Shown in pieces: positions 1-12,310 of a stretch of DNA of 64,000 bases (positions are counted from its first letter, which is position 1; each line of letters begins with the position of its first letter). The stretch is from Schistocephalus solidus (lineage: Eukaryota; Platyhelminthes; Cestoda; Diphyllobothriidea; Diphyllobothriidae), in the NCBI GenBank assembly GCA_017591395.1, contig WEDG01000756.1, forward strand, positions 62,001-126,000. Direction: 5' to 3'. The notes beneath the pieces were generated by a model that saw only the letters and a list, made by a program, of their open reading frames with translations, was not told the DNA's origin and ran no database searches. The translations under genes and the position numbers were made by a program.

Positions 1-639
1 TGCGTCAAATTTTAGTGTTAAATTTTGTCCTATTTATGGAGCTGTTGTCTTGACACCTAACATGTGTGTTGCAAACTTGTTACCAGTCTAATTTGCTATT
101 AAAGCCCGATCCTGTTCATCTTTCCGCGCATTTTTACTCCGCTCCTGTCATCAAACCATCAGAGATTTGTGCTTTAAAGTTAGGCGAATGTCTACAAAAC
201 GACTCATGGCCGGAAGTTTAGCTGGACCTTCTCAACTGACTTTCAGTCTTGTCCCTTCTGATTAAATTATGTCTACTACTATCCAGACGGTCTTTGTTCG
301 ATGCATCTGAGATTACGAAGCAGGACGGTCTTACAGTTCCCTTCATCACTGTACCTTGTCCACTCAGAGACGCTAGAAAAGAACTAGCGAAAATGCTCTG
401 AACTGCCTACTCACAATTGCACTCGTAAGCCGGAAATAAAAGTCAAAACTGTTGTCTTGTTTGATGTCCGAGGAAATCGCTGCGCGAACTTGGAATAAAG
501 CCTTCGGAACCGACCTTTCCAGGCTCAGTCTGAAACTTGAAACTAGTGCCGGTTAACTACACACCAAACCGAGTGGCGCGTTGGCCAGGTGCTTGGGCTG
601 CTTTTTCTACAAATAGCCAACATTTCGGGCATGACATTA
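1..639. other. no recognised feature
   Basis: I see no coding exon, RNA gene or repeat shared with the rest of the window here. It could be intron or upstream sequence of the onecut gene that follows. Confidence 0.4.
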
Positions 640-1090
640 AAAACTGAAAGTGATTACTCGGAAAATGTTTTGGTTGGGGAAAAGTCTAGGGTTAGGTTTA
701 AGTTAGCGTTATCAGGAGGTTAGGGTCATGATTAGGTCACAAGGTTGAGGTTTTTATCGTGTTACTTATAGGGTTTACGTTTAGGTTAGGGCTAGGGTTA
801 AGATAAATGAGACATAAAATGGAGTACCGACGAAGGCAAGGGAGACCGGAATGGCCATTTCTGGCTGATGACGACTTATAAACCCGAAATGGCCATTCCA
901 GTCTCCCTTGTCAGCGTCACTTAATCATAAAGCATGCAATTTATTTTTATATTGGGGTAAGTGTTTGCGTTAAGACACGAGTGTATTTACCTTTTCTGAA
1001 ATTTACCGTAAGGCTATCTATGTTAAGCGGGCGGGCGGTTCCTATTCCCTTGTCCTGTGTAGGCAGCCATACAAGGCATCCCTACCAATT
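640..1090. repeat. TTAGGG-rich MITE-like repeat, degenerate copy
   Basis: Degenerate TTAGGG/TTAGGT units are followed by a segment (about 975-1085) matching the right end of the better copy at 15541-15922: a fall-off 'gaaatttaccgtaaggc' stretch, then a 'cctattcccttgtcc' stretch and 'catacaaggc'. The element is non-coding. A short ribozyme-type palindrome (832-915) sits inside it, apparently as a later insertion. Confidence 0.55.
832..915. repeat. mini-palindrome built of hammerhead-SINE ends
   Basis: The left half reads as the reverse complement of the tail of the hammerhead SINE family ('gggagaccggaatggcc') and the right half as the same tail forwards ('ggccattccagtctccc'). The two are separated by about 40 bases that keep CTGATGA and GAAA. 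This is an inverted fold-back of a single element end. Confidence 0.6.
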
Positions 1091-1794
1091 TTTTTTACCT
1101 TAAGCAGCTTAAGGAGACCCCATGGACCGCGCTTTCAGATAAACTCGCAAACGAACCGAACGCGTACGGGTCCGAACATGCGTTTATGTACTTAACCTAC
1201 TCATGCACATTAGCTAATATCCGGAACGTCGGATCTGCATGCGGTGGATATGATGGGTCGGAGTCACGTTGCGCGTTGTAACAACAGAGCTCAAGGAATG
1301 AGTCATGCCTGAAGGAAAATGCGCAGACCGTCTGCTTTTTGCTGAAAAGTACATGGGAGGACCATTATAACCTACCGCACGCTCGGGTCCATTGGAACCG
1401 TATTGTAGTACTTTTACCAGGATATTCGGCCCTCCCCCTGCGATTCAAGGTAGAGAAACCAACTGTTGGGGGTTTCTGATGATAACTAAAGTCAAGAGAT
1501 GCATGTTGATAATTTGAGAAATAAGGCGGATCCACTGGAGCAAATTTATTCATATGTTGACATTTCGGAGAGCTTGGTCGGCTCTCTGTTGTCAAAGCGT
1601 TAACTGCAGTTGATGAGACAAAGAAGTACAACTTTAAATAAATCTTGTTAGGCCCCTGTAAAAAATTTGCAAATCCTACCAGTAAACGCGCTGCATTTAT
1701 TTTCCCGAATAAGTGCCGGAACTTGTCCATGGGGAAATTTGAGTAACACGATACTGTTGTTCATGCACTCCAAGCTCCTGCTAACGAGGTTGGT
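1091..1794. other. no recognised feature
   Basis: Only short open frames without similarity to known domains or convincing splice sites. Nothing supported. Confidence 0.4.
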
Positions 1795-2025
1795 GAGGCA
1801 CAGGAATACGACCTCCCCGGTAATGCAGGTGGCCTTTGGCAAAAATCTGGGAAGGATAACTATTCCTGTGTCCTAACTCTAGCCCCAAATGTAACTTTGC
1901 CTAACCTTTACTTTACCCTAATCCTAACCTTGACCCTAGCTGTGCCAATAACTCTTATCTCCCGTCGAACTTAGCGCAAGGTCCCGGGGTATAGAGCGAT
2001 GATGTTCCTATTCCCTGTATTTCCC
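1795..2025. repeat. TTAGGG-rich repeat, reversed fragment
   Basis: Contains CCTAA-type units (1880-1945), flanked by 'aatgcaggtggcctttggc' and 'cttagcgcaaggtcc'-like ends that recur at 11930, 29650, 46060 and 50085. It is a decayed member of the same non-coding family as 15541-15922. Confidence 0.5.
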
Positions 2026-2489
2026 AGAGGTCATTTACAATATTCCAGGATTTTTTTATCTGTGATCAGACAGTTTTATCGCGTGCTGTACATTTTATAA
2101 GAAAACAACGGTCAACCGTCGTGGCACACATCGACGGGTGCATACCTTAGGTGCACTTTCTGTATACTGCAACCCGAAAAGGGAAACCTTCAACCTGAAG
2201 GCCCTGGAACCTTCTTGTTAATGGTGATTAGCCGAAGTCTCGTGGACTGTCCATGGCTGTCCGTTAAAGCCTATAAATTCGCATACTGAGGAAGACATTG
2301 GTGCGTTCAGTGACTTGTGATTGCCTGCCTCCGAAAAGTCAACACGTCCCATTTCGTTATCTCCAGTCGGCTGTACTTCTGATGTACTTCCTTCTAATGC
2401 GATGAAAAAGGGAGAAGACAGGCCACTCAAACGCAGATTCACCTATTAGTTCCTTGCTCTAACCGAGTGGTTCTTAAACGGTGCATGCT

Positions 2490-2665
2490 TATACTGCGCC
2501 AGCAACCCGCGCTTGATCTCGCCTCCTGTCTTCTTGACTTTGTCTTGACACCGGACTCAGACAGGTGAAGGTAGAGTGCGGTAGCTGCAGCGCAAGTCGA
2601 CTCTTACTCAAAACTAATCCACGCGCAAGTCACTACCGTGTTGTGGTACACACGGTGGGTATCGT
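2490..2665 (-). repeat. dispersed repeat family E, minus copy
   Basis: The segment around 'gcgcaagtcactaccg' to 'cacacggtgggtatcg' is the reverse complement of copies at 6965-7185, 22559-22790, 30760-30900 and 32525-32650. It is non-coding. The ends are approximate because all copies are diverged. Confidence 0.5.
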
Positions 2666-3004
2666 TGGAATACACTTTCAAACGTTATAATTTAGCAGCT
2701 GAGGCCCCCACAGCGTTATGCGCTGTAGATGCACTGGATCAAAGCGGGACCCGATTGGCTTCTGATTCCTCATTACTCAAACTGCTCAGGGTCCGCGGGA
2801 GCCCATCACCATTGTGTACGTTTTGAGGAGGCAGGGAGTGGGGTAGGCTTCGCGCCGCACCAGTCACTGCGCCCAATCGCAGCACCAAATGGTTCACGGG
2901 CCCGGACAGCAGACTGTTGCGCAGGAGGCGGAAGAGAGATTGAGACCGGTGTCACGGAATCTATCCTCATGTCACACCAGCCCGTTCCTTACTACAATAA
3001 AGCT

Positions 3005-3130
3005 GACGCGCTTGAAGCCATAACGCGGCGATACAAGTCTTGGCTTGAAAGGCTGTCAACTGACGGAGTAGGTCGTTGCTCTCCAGGATTTAAATTCAGG
3101 TCCAATGACTCTTTCTTACCGTGGCCTCTG
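3005..3130 (+). repeat. dispersed repeat, '22.9/37.4/50.8 kb' family
   Basis: The stretch with 'gcttgaaaggctgtcaact' recurs with drift at 37105, 37450 and 50850 and, reversed, at 22898-22970. No coding potential is supported. Confidence 0.45.
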
Positions 3131-3284
3131 ACACTATCGTGCATGTGATCTCCGAACAGCCATTGTTTCATTCATGTCTGTGGGAACCAGGTATTGTGTG
3201 GTACATATAGACGGACTGATAAACTTTGTCCACCACTATGCCCAATCCCACCTACGGTCGTCATGACTTAATCTTGCCGTCGCG

Positions 3285-3420
3285 CCCGGGGGGTGAGGGA
3301 GGATAGAGTGAGGTAGATACTAGGAAAGCCTGCCTTACCATAAACTACTTTACGCGCAAGTCAACGATGCTGCGTCCACTCAGTGCGGCACACGGTGGGT
3401 ATCGTCAGTCAAGATGATTG
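3285..3420 (-). repeat. dispersed repeat family E, minus copy
   Basis: The reverse complement aligns well with 6965-7185: a 'gacgatacccaccgtgtgc' start, then 'gttgacttgcgcgtaaa', then a C/T-rich end. It is a second minus-strand copy 800 bp after the one at 2490. Confidence 0.5.
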
Positions 3421-4460
3421 AACTATGAAGTTTTGTCACACTTAGACCTTGTTTAGGCCTCGCAGGTGGTAGATGTTGCGGAAGCCTACATTACTCTAAT
3501 TCAACACACACACACAAGTTACCAATCTAACTCACTTCCGACGGCGAACTAACAGATGTAATTGGGATAATGCACACTTAATAATGACTGCTTTTTGAAT
3601 CTGGAACCTCTTCCAAAGAAATGACCTCACAAGAACACAAAAAGTGTTTCTTAGTTTTTAAATGCATGTGAAAATTATATTCATTCAAGCAAGCATGTGT
3701 TAGTTCGGAAGAAGTCATCGGAAGTCATCCTTATCTGCTTTGGATGGCTGTTATCTCACAGTTGAGGCGTCTACAATATTTTGTTACTTATCAAAGTATT
3801 AATCACTAAATTCCTAAACTGTAATCATAGAAAGATACATGAAAGTGTTTGAAATGACCTTTTCTGGCTAATTTGCCTCCATTTGTCAGTCACTTCATGT
3901 GAAGGTTGGAGCTGATGTGAACTGCAGTCCCTGGTCGGATTTTTTAAACGCTGACTACGTACCGGTCAAAGGAACCATGGATACATTTATCTGACTTGAG
4001 CTCTGTACTCGAAGCCAGTGGCAGTTACAGCAAACTACATTGGCGGACTATAGTTGCTGGAACACTCAACACCTTGTTTCATCGGTCAGTCAACCGTCGC
4101 CGCAACCGATGGGCTCGGCGCCGTCGTCCATTGACCACCGTCCGGATTCGCAGTTTTTAAACGGATGGGAAAAGAATAGATAATCAGTTCTTTTCCTGCG
4201 TTGTTTACTTTTCAACACAACCGCCGTTTCAGGATTATGCAACGTTTACAAGGGACGAGGGTTTTGCCATCGACCTTCATTTCTCCCCCCCTATGAGCTG
4301 AATTTCCGTTAAGGCAGTTCGAGTATTTCAAATGTCAACACATTTGACCGTGTGAGGACTGTGGTAGTGAGCATTACTCTGCTTAAGGCAATCTCAGAAC
4401 CAATTTCCGCTAAGTAGCAGAGGACGGTAGACGCCGATGAAGGCATATAGGCAGAAGAAG
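3421..4460. other. no recognised feature; short (CA)n
   Basis: A short (CA)n tract lies near 3505-3516. Otherwise nothing recognisable as exon, RNA or shared repeat. Confidence 0.4.
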
Positions 4461-4462
4461 AT

Positions 4463-4860
4463 TATATACAAAGGTAAAAGAGGCTAGAATGGCCATTTCT
4501 GGCTTATTAGCTGTCATCAGCCAGCTATACCCAACCCATGTTTGCAACCTCTAAGGCTCGAATCCACTCTCAGTTGGTTAGACGACCAACGCACGAAGCA
4601 TTGAAGCACGGACTCGTTGATCGAGCCTCAAGGCACGATGGAGCCAGCATGCTCCGTACGCGATCGGTGAGCGCCCCTCTACCATAATTACCCGATCGCA
4701 AACGACAGCTTAGCGAGCCAGTGGCTCATTTGTTAGTGTGTTGTACGAACTGCGAACTGCACGCGAGTCTGGGCCTCAGGAGTTGCAAGCCTGAGGTTGG
4801 GCATAGCTGGCTGACGCCGGCTAATTAGTGAGAACTAGCCATTCAAGTCTCCCTTGTATT
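4463..4860. mobile_element. hammerhead SINE, inverted pair (palindromic copy)
   Basis: The left arm is a minus-strand copy with ribozyme-like module at 4483-4527 and a tRNA-like segment behind it. The centre carries the conserved 'gatcggtgagcgcc' motif (about 4660-4675). The right arm ends with a plus-strand module (about 4808-4852), decayed to CTGACGC and GAGAA. In the left module stem I is changed (AGCTGG with CTAGCC) but mostly still pairs. The element is non-coding and would need a partner for mobilisation. Confidence 0.7.
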
Positions 4861-5322
4861 TCTGTCTGCCTCATTTTGCCTATACTGCTAGCTGTTTTGC
4901 GGATATAGACAGGGCGCTTAACCGAACCCCGAGGTCCAGCGGGACGAGTATGTTCCTTAACGCCATCTGTAGGCACCCCTTTACCAGAGAAGGCATGTAT
5001 TCTCTAGAGAAGGCTGAAACGCAGCCACGACAGTATGTATCGGTTGGCATCCAACAGGCTCAGCTGGCCAGCCAGAGTTGGCCGCTATTCATGAAATCTC
5101 TAGGGCGTTAGTTGTGGGAAATCTATTATCTAACACTCTCGGTCGATCAATTCTGCTAAGGTAGTATTAGCCCGACCTGATGGTTGTATTCGCCTTAGAT
5201 GTTAGCTGCGGGCAGAAGGCTCAGACACGATTAAAACCGGTAGTTTATTTTCGGAACAGCGAGGACTGGAGAACATTCTCCTTCTTGGTCTTAAATACTC
5301 TTTTATATATTAAGTTAATTCC
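4861..5322. other. no recognised feature
   Basis: A short open frame runs through 4854-5111, but it starts inside the SINE tail and has no recognisable domain. I do not call it a gene. Confidence 0.4.
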
Positions 5323-5344
5323 TTTGACCCACTTATGAAAAACT

Positions 5345-5425
5345 CGGTGGGCTTAAAACCCACGCCAGCAAGGGGAAGGCTTTAGTCCAGCAAACGTTCT
5401 AGCCAACTGAGCTACGAGGCCCTAG
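5345..5425 (-). repeat. tRNA-like sequence, left arm
   Basis: Read on the minus strand it has a box A-like TAGCTCAGTTGGCTAGA and a degenerate box B (GGGTTTTAAGCCC rather than GGTTCGAATCC). The 5' GGCCTCG matches the acceptor-stem sequence expected for the family. A run of about 14 extra bases separates the anticodon region from box B. The damaged box B argues against a working tRNA gene. Confidence 0.6.
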
Positions 5426-5803
5426 CGGGAGCCGAGAGTTTAATCACACTTGGGTCAAGTTACCCACTTAGTCTACTGCAACATATGGAATCCATAAATT
5501 GTGATAAATTAAGCTGACTGCCGAAGCAGGATTTCCTAAGCAATCAATCTAGAAGCCACCAGATGACTACTAGGCACAATTAATTAGAAGAGGAGTTTTC
5601 ACAATTGGAATTATTAAAATCTGCCAAAATCCTCTACTAATTCGTTGTGCCTGGTAGTCATCTGGTGGATTCTAGATTGATTGCTTAGGAAATCCTACTT
5701 TGGCAGTCAGCTTACTGTATCAGCATAGGTGGATTCCATACGTTACAGTAGACTGGGTTGGTAACTTGACCCAAGTGTGAGTAAACTCACGGCTCCCGGT
5801 GGG

Positions 5804-5887
5804 GCATCGTAGCTCAGTTGGCTAGAGCGTTGGCTGGCCTAAAGCCTTCCCCTTGCTGACGTGAGTTCGAATCCCACCGAGGCCGCC
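5804..5887 (+). repeat. tRNA-like sequence, right arm
   Basis: Box A TAGCTCAGTTGGCTAGAGCG (5810-5829) and an intact box B GTTCGAATCCC (5865-5875) are followed by CGAGGCC. The family consensus acceptor pair would be GGCCTCG/CGAGGCC, but here the 5' side is mutated (GGGCATCG). The insert between anticodon region and box B resembles a long variable arm. Best read as a tRNA-derived pol III promoter region rather than a functional tRNA. Confidence 0.6.
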
Positions 5888-6003
5888 GAGTTTTTCACAA
5901 GTGGGTCAAATGAATTATTAAAATCGGCCAAATCCTCTACTATTATTTTGTTGAATTTGATGCACGAGAATACAAGTCACCACGAACCATTTTTTTTCTA
6001 AAG

Positions 6004-6396
6004 ACCCTAATCAGGGCTCACTGGCGGCAAGTCATTCATGGAGTGGAGAACTCGGGATACCGAAGGATGTCATGATGAATGCACTGGCACAGACTCGAGC
6101 CGGTATCAAAATGCCTATCTTGCCTGAAAAGGAAGAACTCAATACAAAGGAACTGGCGCAGCGAGTGAGTGCCGAGCTCAAGCGTTACAGCATCCCACAA
6201 GCTGTTTTTGCCCAACGTGTCCTCTGTCGAAGTCAGGGCACTTTGTCCGATCTACTGCGGAACCCTAAACCATGGAGCAAATTAAAGTCGGGCAGGGAAA
6301 CATTTCGTCGTATGTGGAAATGGCTCCAGGAACCTGAATGTCAGAGAATGTCTGCCCTTCGACTTGCCGGAAAGTATCTCCAAAGTGGGTCCCAAA
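6004..6396 (+). CDS. onecut: ONECUT-class transcription factor, CUT-domain exon
   Basis: This exon encodes a full CUT domain, the first DNA-binding module of ONECUT/HNF6 nuclear transcription factors. Visible hallmarks are ELNTKELAQRV, the SIPQAVFAQRVLCRSQGTL stretch, LSDLLRNPKPWSKLKSG, RETFRRMWKWLQEPE and QRMSALRLAG (codons from about 6140 to 6370). An acceptor after the T-rich run ending at 6003 keeps the frame open, so the ATG at 6072 need not be the start and an upstream exon is expected. Two donors fit the phase needed by the next exon: GTGGGT at 6385 and GTACGT at 6397. I chose the second. The residues after the CUT domain (GKYLQ...) differ from the usual AACKRKE linker. The family is conserved across animals and commonly neural or endodermal; that role is knowledge, not seen here. 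Confidence 0.93.
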
Positions 6397-6600
6397 GTAC
6401 GTTTTTTTTTCTTTTCACCATTCCTCCTCCTCCTCCTCCTCCTCCTCCTCCTCCTCCTCCTCCTCCTCCTCCTCCTCCTCCTCCTCCTCCAATCTGTCCT
6501 TCGCTCTCATCGTTCTCTTGTTCACCTTTCTACTTTTTCTTCCTTACCGCTCTATTTTCTCTTTTTATTAATTTCTGTTGCCATTTTAGCATGCTTGAAG
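6397..6600 (+). repeat. pyrimidine tract with (CCT)n microsatellite
   Basis: Right after the onecut donor a T-rich stretch leads into about 23 units of CCT (6422-6491) and then more pyrimidine-rich sequence. The open frames here (poly-Pro, poly-Ser, poly-Leu) are artefacts of the triplet repeat. Confidence 0.9.
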
Positions 6601-6964
6601 ACTGCGCCACATGCTGCAATGCGCCATGGCCGCAGCTTTAGTGAACTCAAAGTCGCAACTCGAGATATTTATATTAGCCAGGCCTTTCATTCATCAGCTA
6701 CCTCACGGCTTTCATTTTTTGTCGCCCACGAAAGTAATGAGCGAGGTGCCTAGGACCCGAGTTGATGGCCAGATTCTAATAGGCTCAGTGAACAACTTCA
6801 GCTGTCGTACTACATAGGATTTTATTCAGAAGCAATCTAATGAATTTTGTCCTGAGCTTCATCTGCGAACTACCTCCTTGTACAGAACTTTACGCAGGTA
6901 TATATGGTGGTGTTCCTGCTTTATTTATCCTAACCGGCGCCGTCACCACCCCCCCCTTCCCAAC
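6601..6964. other. onecut intron, no recognised feature
   Basis: Intronic sequence with short open frames only. No shared repeat seen. Confidence 0.4.
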
Positions 6965-7185
6965 TATCAGGTTGACCGTCGTGATCCGACGATGTCCACC
7001 GTATGCTCCACAGAAGTGTGGTTCAGGGATGGTGACTTGTGCGCAAATTAGTTTTAAGTGATAGTAGATTTGCACAGCATCTACCGTACTCCCTATTCCC
7101 TTACTCGCCTATGCCCGGTAGCAAGCCATTGTCAAGACGACCGGAGGCGGGTTTGGGTGCAGATTAATCATCTTCAACGGAGTGG
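6965..7185 (+). repeat. dispersed repeat family E, plus copy
   Basis: Aligns by eye with 22559-22790 over most of its length: 'gacgatgtccaccgtatgc', then 'agtttaagtgatagtag'-type sequence, a C/T-rich block, then 'accggaggcggg'. The two open frames over it are incidental. Confidence 0.65.
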
Positions 7186-10100
7186 GAGAACGGGATGCGG
7201 CATGAGCCTGTCCGTACGCGTGCCACTACGCTTCCCCCTCCCCATGTTCGGCGTTTTTTACGGGAGCTCAGCCTGCCGCACCCTGATTTGACCCCCGTGT
7301 TGGTCCAGTGTATCTACCACGCGACCCGTTCAGGGGGCACCTTAACAATAGACATTATCACGCTCTTCATAAGTACAACACCGTTGGACATTTTAGAGCA
7401 AATTACTCTTGGATTTCAAAGTTTCTGTAGCCTAATACGCTGAACATTCAGGGAGACAACATCTCTCATAAGTTTACGGATTTCTCACAGTAGCCGATAC
7501 GAAAGAGCCGGGAAAACACAGTCGGCAGTTCTGCTATAATATCTAAAACTTAGATGTCGCCTGCAATGCCAATCACTGGAAATCATGGTAAGGACCAAGC
7601 TAGCATCGGGTAGGCTCTAGACAGGTTTGTGTACTAGAGAACTGACGGGAGCAAAGAGAACGCCGCCATGTCCAGTTGGATCCTTTCGATTGACGTTGAT
7701 TGAATTTGGCCAAAGCCCAAAACTGCTCTTGGGTAAGTGGGATGCATAGGAGTGTACTGGATGTGGGACCGCCGCGGTATCTTGCGTGGCCTCGGCCACA
7801 CATTGAGGTCGTCCGTCACCGGAGCTTTCAAACTTAAGCCGTTTATTTCGGGTTTTGAAACATTTCTCAGTGACTGACGTCAGCCAGAGAAAACACTTTC
7901 ATTGTCCTGCTTTTTGACTGTTGTTGAAGCTGGACTTGGGTTCAATGAGGCACATGCCCTAACCGCGTATAATTATTACCGAATTCGGGACGTTGCTCTC
8001 TTAACTTTATATTTATCCGTTTGATATGGTCTTTTTTGCTAACATTTAGCCTCTAACAGGTTGTCGCTAGCAGCTTAACTAGGCAATGCTTTACATAAGC
8101 ATACTCGTCAGCGGACATACGGTAGTGTGATTTCTTTATTTAATTTTGCAATTTCCAGGCTAGGTGGGCCAAATGATTAGCATTTATGTAGTGCGGCTAC
8201 ATTGCGCTTTGTCAAATTCGTGTGTAGGACACTTTTAAAGTACCAAAAGATGGTACCTTTTTAAACTTATGTGACGTTTCTCGAAACCGCTGAAGCAGTG
8301 GTTGCAGAATTTTGTTCAGTAACCTCAGAGGATGCCACTGATATCCAACAGCCACTCTTGGACGGTGATTTTCGCCTATGGCAATCGTGAAAAACTCGAC
8401 GTCTAGAAACGTTTTCATAAGAGTCAGATCGAACTCTGCCCTGTGCCCCTATTTGAAAGTCAGCTTTTGCCAATTAAATGGCCGTTGAAATTAATGTAAT
8501 TCACATCTTCCTGTTTATTGTAACTACACATAAAATGCACTCAGGCCGCCTATGAACGTTATCAATGCACTGCGATCACATCTGCAGGTTATGTGCACTT
8601 TATGGAGGAACATACGGCATTTCTGTGGTGCGCAGTTGCCTGCCAAGTTCATGTGACGTCTTCTGCAGACCGCGTATAACTTGAAGACAAGTCTGCTAAG
8701 CGACTGAGGAGATACTTTTCAGTTTAATGTGAACGGCCGTCTGTGGTTTGATCTAAGCCTCGGATCCGTACTAATCCCCTACGCACAGTAAGCAGCCAAG
8801 GTTAACTCAGGGTCATAAATGCTTTTTCGAATAGGATTTATCCCCTTAAGTGGTTTGTATAATAGTAATAAGTACAGAACTCATAGTGGTGCATCTTTGA
8901 CGATCCCACTCTCATGAAGCCTGCTGCTAATATAAAAGAACTTGTTATTCATCGAGAGAATCCACAAACCTTTGCATATGCACTCGTGTTTTGGGAGTTG
9001 AATTCTTCGTAGGACGTTTTAGTTGAAAGATTAAAGTGTCGTTTCTTAAAAATAATTAATTTTGGGCTAAAGGGTCACTCGAATACATGTTTGGCCTACA
9101 ATCGGTACATGCCTTAAACCTGCCTATAAGACATGAGTTGTCCATACTGTGCCCCAGATCTATGTCAAACAGTTCAAGCAATTTCGGACAGTCACAACTC
9201 GTTTTAAAAACACAAAAATTACGAAAGTTTTTGTAGAGCCAAGTTATTTCATCGCTTTATCTCATAACCTTCAAGAAGACGCATTTGCCTGGAAAACGAC
9301 CGATAGAAGTGAACATATATCTATCATTTCAAAGACATCATAAATCCATCGAGAAAGAAGGCTACCTCAAGTAACCATTTCCCGAGTACTTGATAGGCAA
9401 CTGCCGGAGTTTTGGATCAAAGGCCAATGTTCACGATTATGATCCACGTAGGCATATTCAAAGATTGCCTTCAGCTCCCCATGAGTTTTGGCTCATGTTT
9501 CATGTCACCATCAGTTACGTTGCTATCACGTATAAATTCATGCAGTGAATACAACTTTTTTATTTCCCTTGCCAATTATTATAACAGCCTGGCAAAATGC
9601 GACCCTCCGACAGGGCCTGTCAGAAGTAATGGCTTAGTCACACACAATTGACTCCCTGCTCTTCGACCATGATCTGAATTCTAAATCCGTCACGCGCTCG
9701 CCGCCCTAGCGAAGGAACTACGTTTTTGTGCACTATAAAATCCAGCGTCTTGACAGGTCAAAATGTTCGTCAACATCGCGCGATGGGGCCCCTCGTTTTA
9801 TCACGTTTCTCAGGCCACGGTGCAGCACGGCGTTTATCGATTTCTCTCTCCCTCTTTCGCTCTGCACACAAGCCGGAGACGCAGCTGTTCGCTGTTATCT
9901 CTCCCACGCCACACGCACGCCGTCCCCGAGCGTCCGTGCGAATATGGTTTGCTAAGCCCGCGGGCGGATTCAGGGGCGCATTTAAGCCTGTAGGTATGCT
10001 TTCTTAAACCTCGAAAATGCGTAGTTTGTAGGGCAAGAACGTAATATATGACCCAACTCAGGGAACAAAGGATAGGTCAGTGAGTAATACGAGACTGTTG

Positions 10101-11929
10101 GTGACCGGATTTTTTTATGGATGGGGGTAAATGAAGAAAAGAAGAGTGTCAACTTAATCCTAATCATATCCATTGTTTTCGTTAGGTTTAGCATTCGTTG
10201 CCGGGCTAGTAGGGCTGCACAATAGTTTGTTGCACCGGCAAGTGTGCGACTTGCGAGATCCGGTGGTTTTACCATCTCTCCGACCAATATGTGCGATATC
10301 CTTCCCAACTGACCTGACCCACTTTTATTCGGACTCTCGACGAGAGTAAGAATGAGGCCGGCTCTGCGCGAGCTTTCAAATTAAAGTGGATGCGTTTTGA
10401 ACCTACCGCGGCATCCTAATAGTCGCTGCTTGAAAAGTTGTCATTTGACCCGATACTTCGGTCCGCCTACCGCCAACGGAATATTGTGTGACCCTGCTAA
10501 CCTGGCAATTAATGCTAACCCTAACGAGCACATTAGATAAAGGGTACGTTGGCATATAGTACGGTCGCGTATTACACGCTGACCTATCCTCTGTTTCCCG
10601 AGTGGGGTCGCATATTATGTTCTTGCCGTTTGCGGTTTATTTTTTGTTGATTCGCGCTATACTTCGACAGTTTTGAAGCACAAAAGGGGGGTTCGGGCCC
10701 ATCCATCCAACTACTATCGGGTTTCCTCTTCCAGAGAAAACGAAAAGCTGTTTACTCCTGGACCAGAATAACGGACTTGGACTATTATCTTAGTCACATC
10801 TTCCTACCTCCTGCTTTATGGTAACTTTTCAAAATGTAGTTTCTAAGAGCGGAAAACTGGACGTTGCCAGTTGGCTACTTCTTCGGCATTTAGTGCACAA
10901 ACCAGCCTGTGAACAGTATATTTGCCTGCTCAGTCTTTGTTTTTCACCCAGATCATCTTCTGATAACAGTCATTGTTCTTGCATTATGCAATGGCGGGTA
11001 GGCAGTGGTCAAGGGCTGAGGCTAATCGGACCTACAAAAGATCTGCTAGTTTATGAAGGTAAGGCAAAAGTAAGCCAGAAAAAAGAGAAGCCTGTTGTTG
11101 AGTAACCGTCGTCAGGTAGGAAAAATCTGTGCGTAACATGTCCCACCGATTAAACAACTTCTGGCTTCTTTTTAGGGTGCCGATTTTCATTCACCTAAGT
11201 CATGATCCGCCACAATTCAGGGAATGATCACTTTATATGAGAAAATTGTATTCCGGTCGATGAATTGCAGAGCAAAGCGTACATGCTGCCTTGATTGCAT
11301 TGATAGGACATTTTGTCTAAAAATTGTAAATGCCCGGCCGTTGTGTAATGCCGGATTTTTCTACGGCAGGTCTCTGCCTCCCGATGATAAAGCCAATGGA
11401 AATTATGGAATTTTCGTTTACATCAAAGGCGCTAATTACAATGAAACAGCTTGTTTTAATGCAAACTATGTAAGCAAGCTGCAGTTGAGGACTTCAAAAG
11501 AAGAAGAGGCGCTCAGCGGGAGGGGTTTATTCCGTTTTTGATGTTTTCAGTAGTGGGTTCATCTACCCAGCCTCGGAGACGGGAAATTCCCGCTAATAGC
11601 TTATTATATGCGCCGCGTTTGCCTTGTGCGTAGTCTGGCAATACCGATTGTGGTGCTGTGTCGGACCCGAATCTCACTGTCACCTGTGTCGTCGCTGCCG
11701 ATGCCACCCCGCCCCGTCCCCCTTTCCGGTCTCTAAAGATAGGCAAACGAAACCATAGCCCGAAACGTCAGACACCCAATTAACCTCTCCCGGTGAACGC
11801 CCCCTCTTCTTTTGACATACTACCCGAGATTCGCATTTTCAATACTATTAAGTTGAGGACTTGTTTATTTCACCAGCTTGCCCATGTCTTGTCTACGCAA
11901 AGAGATTCAAATAGCGGACCACCACCTAT
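7186..11929. other. large onecut intron, no recognised feature
   Basis: About 4.7 kb inside the first onecut intron. It has several short open frames, the longest being about 95-108 codons at 9982-10308, 10818-11105 and 11224-11541. None has a recognisable domain, convincing splice sites or similarity to another part of the window. A locally GC-richer patch lies at 9760-9990. Confidence 0.4.
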
Positions 11930-12055
11930 GCAGGGGACCTTGCGCTAAATTCTAAGATGGATACCTATTCCCGTGTTCTAATACAAACCCTAATCTCTGG
12001 AATATAGCGCAAAGCCATCCGCATTACGGGGAGTTTCAATTACCGTGTTTTACCG
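11930..12055. repeat. TTAGGG-family fragment
   Basis: 'ggggaccttgcgctaaattc', 'acaaaccctaatctc' and 'aatatagcgcaaagcc' with a following 'gcattacgggg' match internal ends of the TTAGGG-rich family (compare 29745-29800 and 46085-46200). The long (ACT)n tract starts just after it. Confidence 0.5.
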
Positions 12056-12081
12056 AAATTACTACTCAGTCACTACTAATA

Positions 12082-12310
<229 letters not shown>

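Larger units (their letters stand above)
5323..5910. mobile_element. 588-bp palindromic element with tRNA-like ends
   Basis: The two halves are near-perfect inverted repeats meeting near 5616. The outer tips read 'tttgacccacttatgaaaaa' and, inverted, 'tttttcacaagtgggtcaaa'. Each arm of about 270 bp begins with a tRNA-like sequence (5345-5425 minus; 5804-5887 plus), and the inner parts hold matching blocks such as 'ccaccagatgactac' with its complement. The right flank (5911 on) resumes sequence also found at the palindrome centre ('gaattattaaaatc'). Truncated relatives lie at 12787-12836 and 29100-29345. There is no ORF, so it is non-autonomous. Confidence 0.8.

Noticed and set aside
11224..11541. 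Cys-rich 105-codon ORF in the onecut intron
   Set aside because: Looks open and Cys-containing, but no signal, domain, splice site or repeat support; could be chance.
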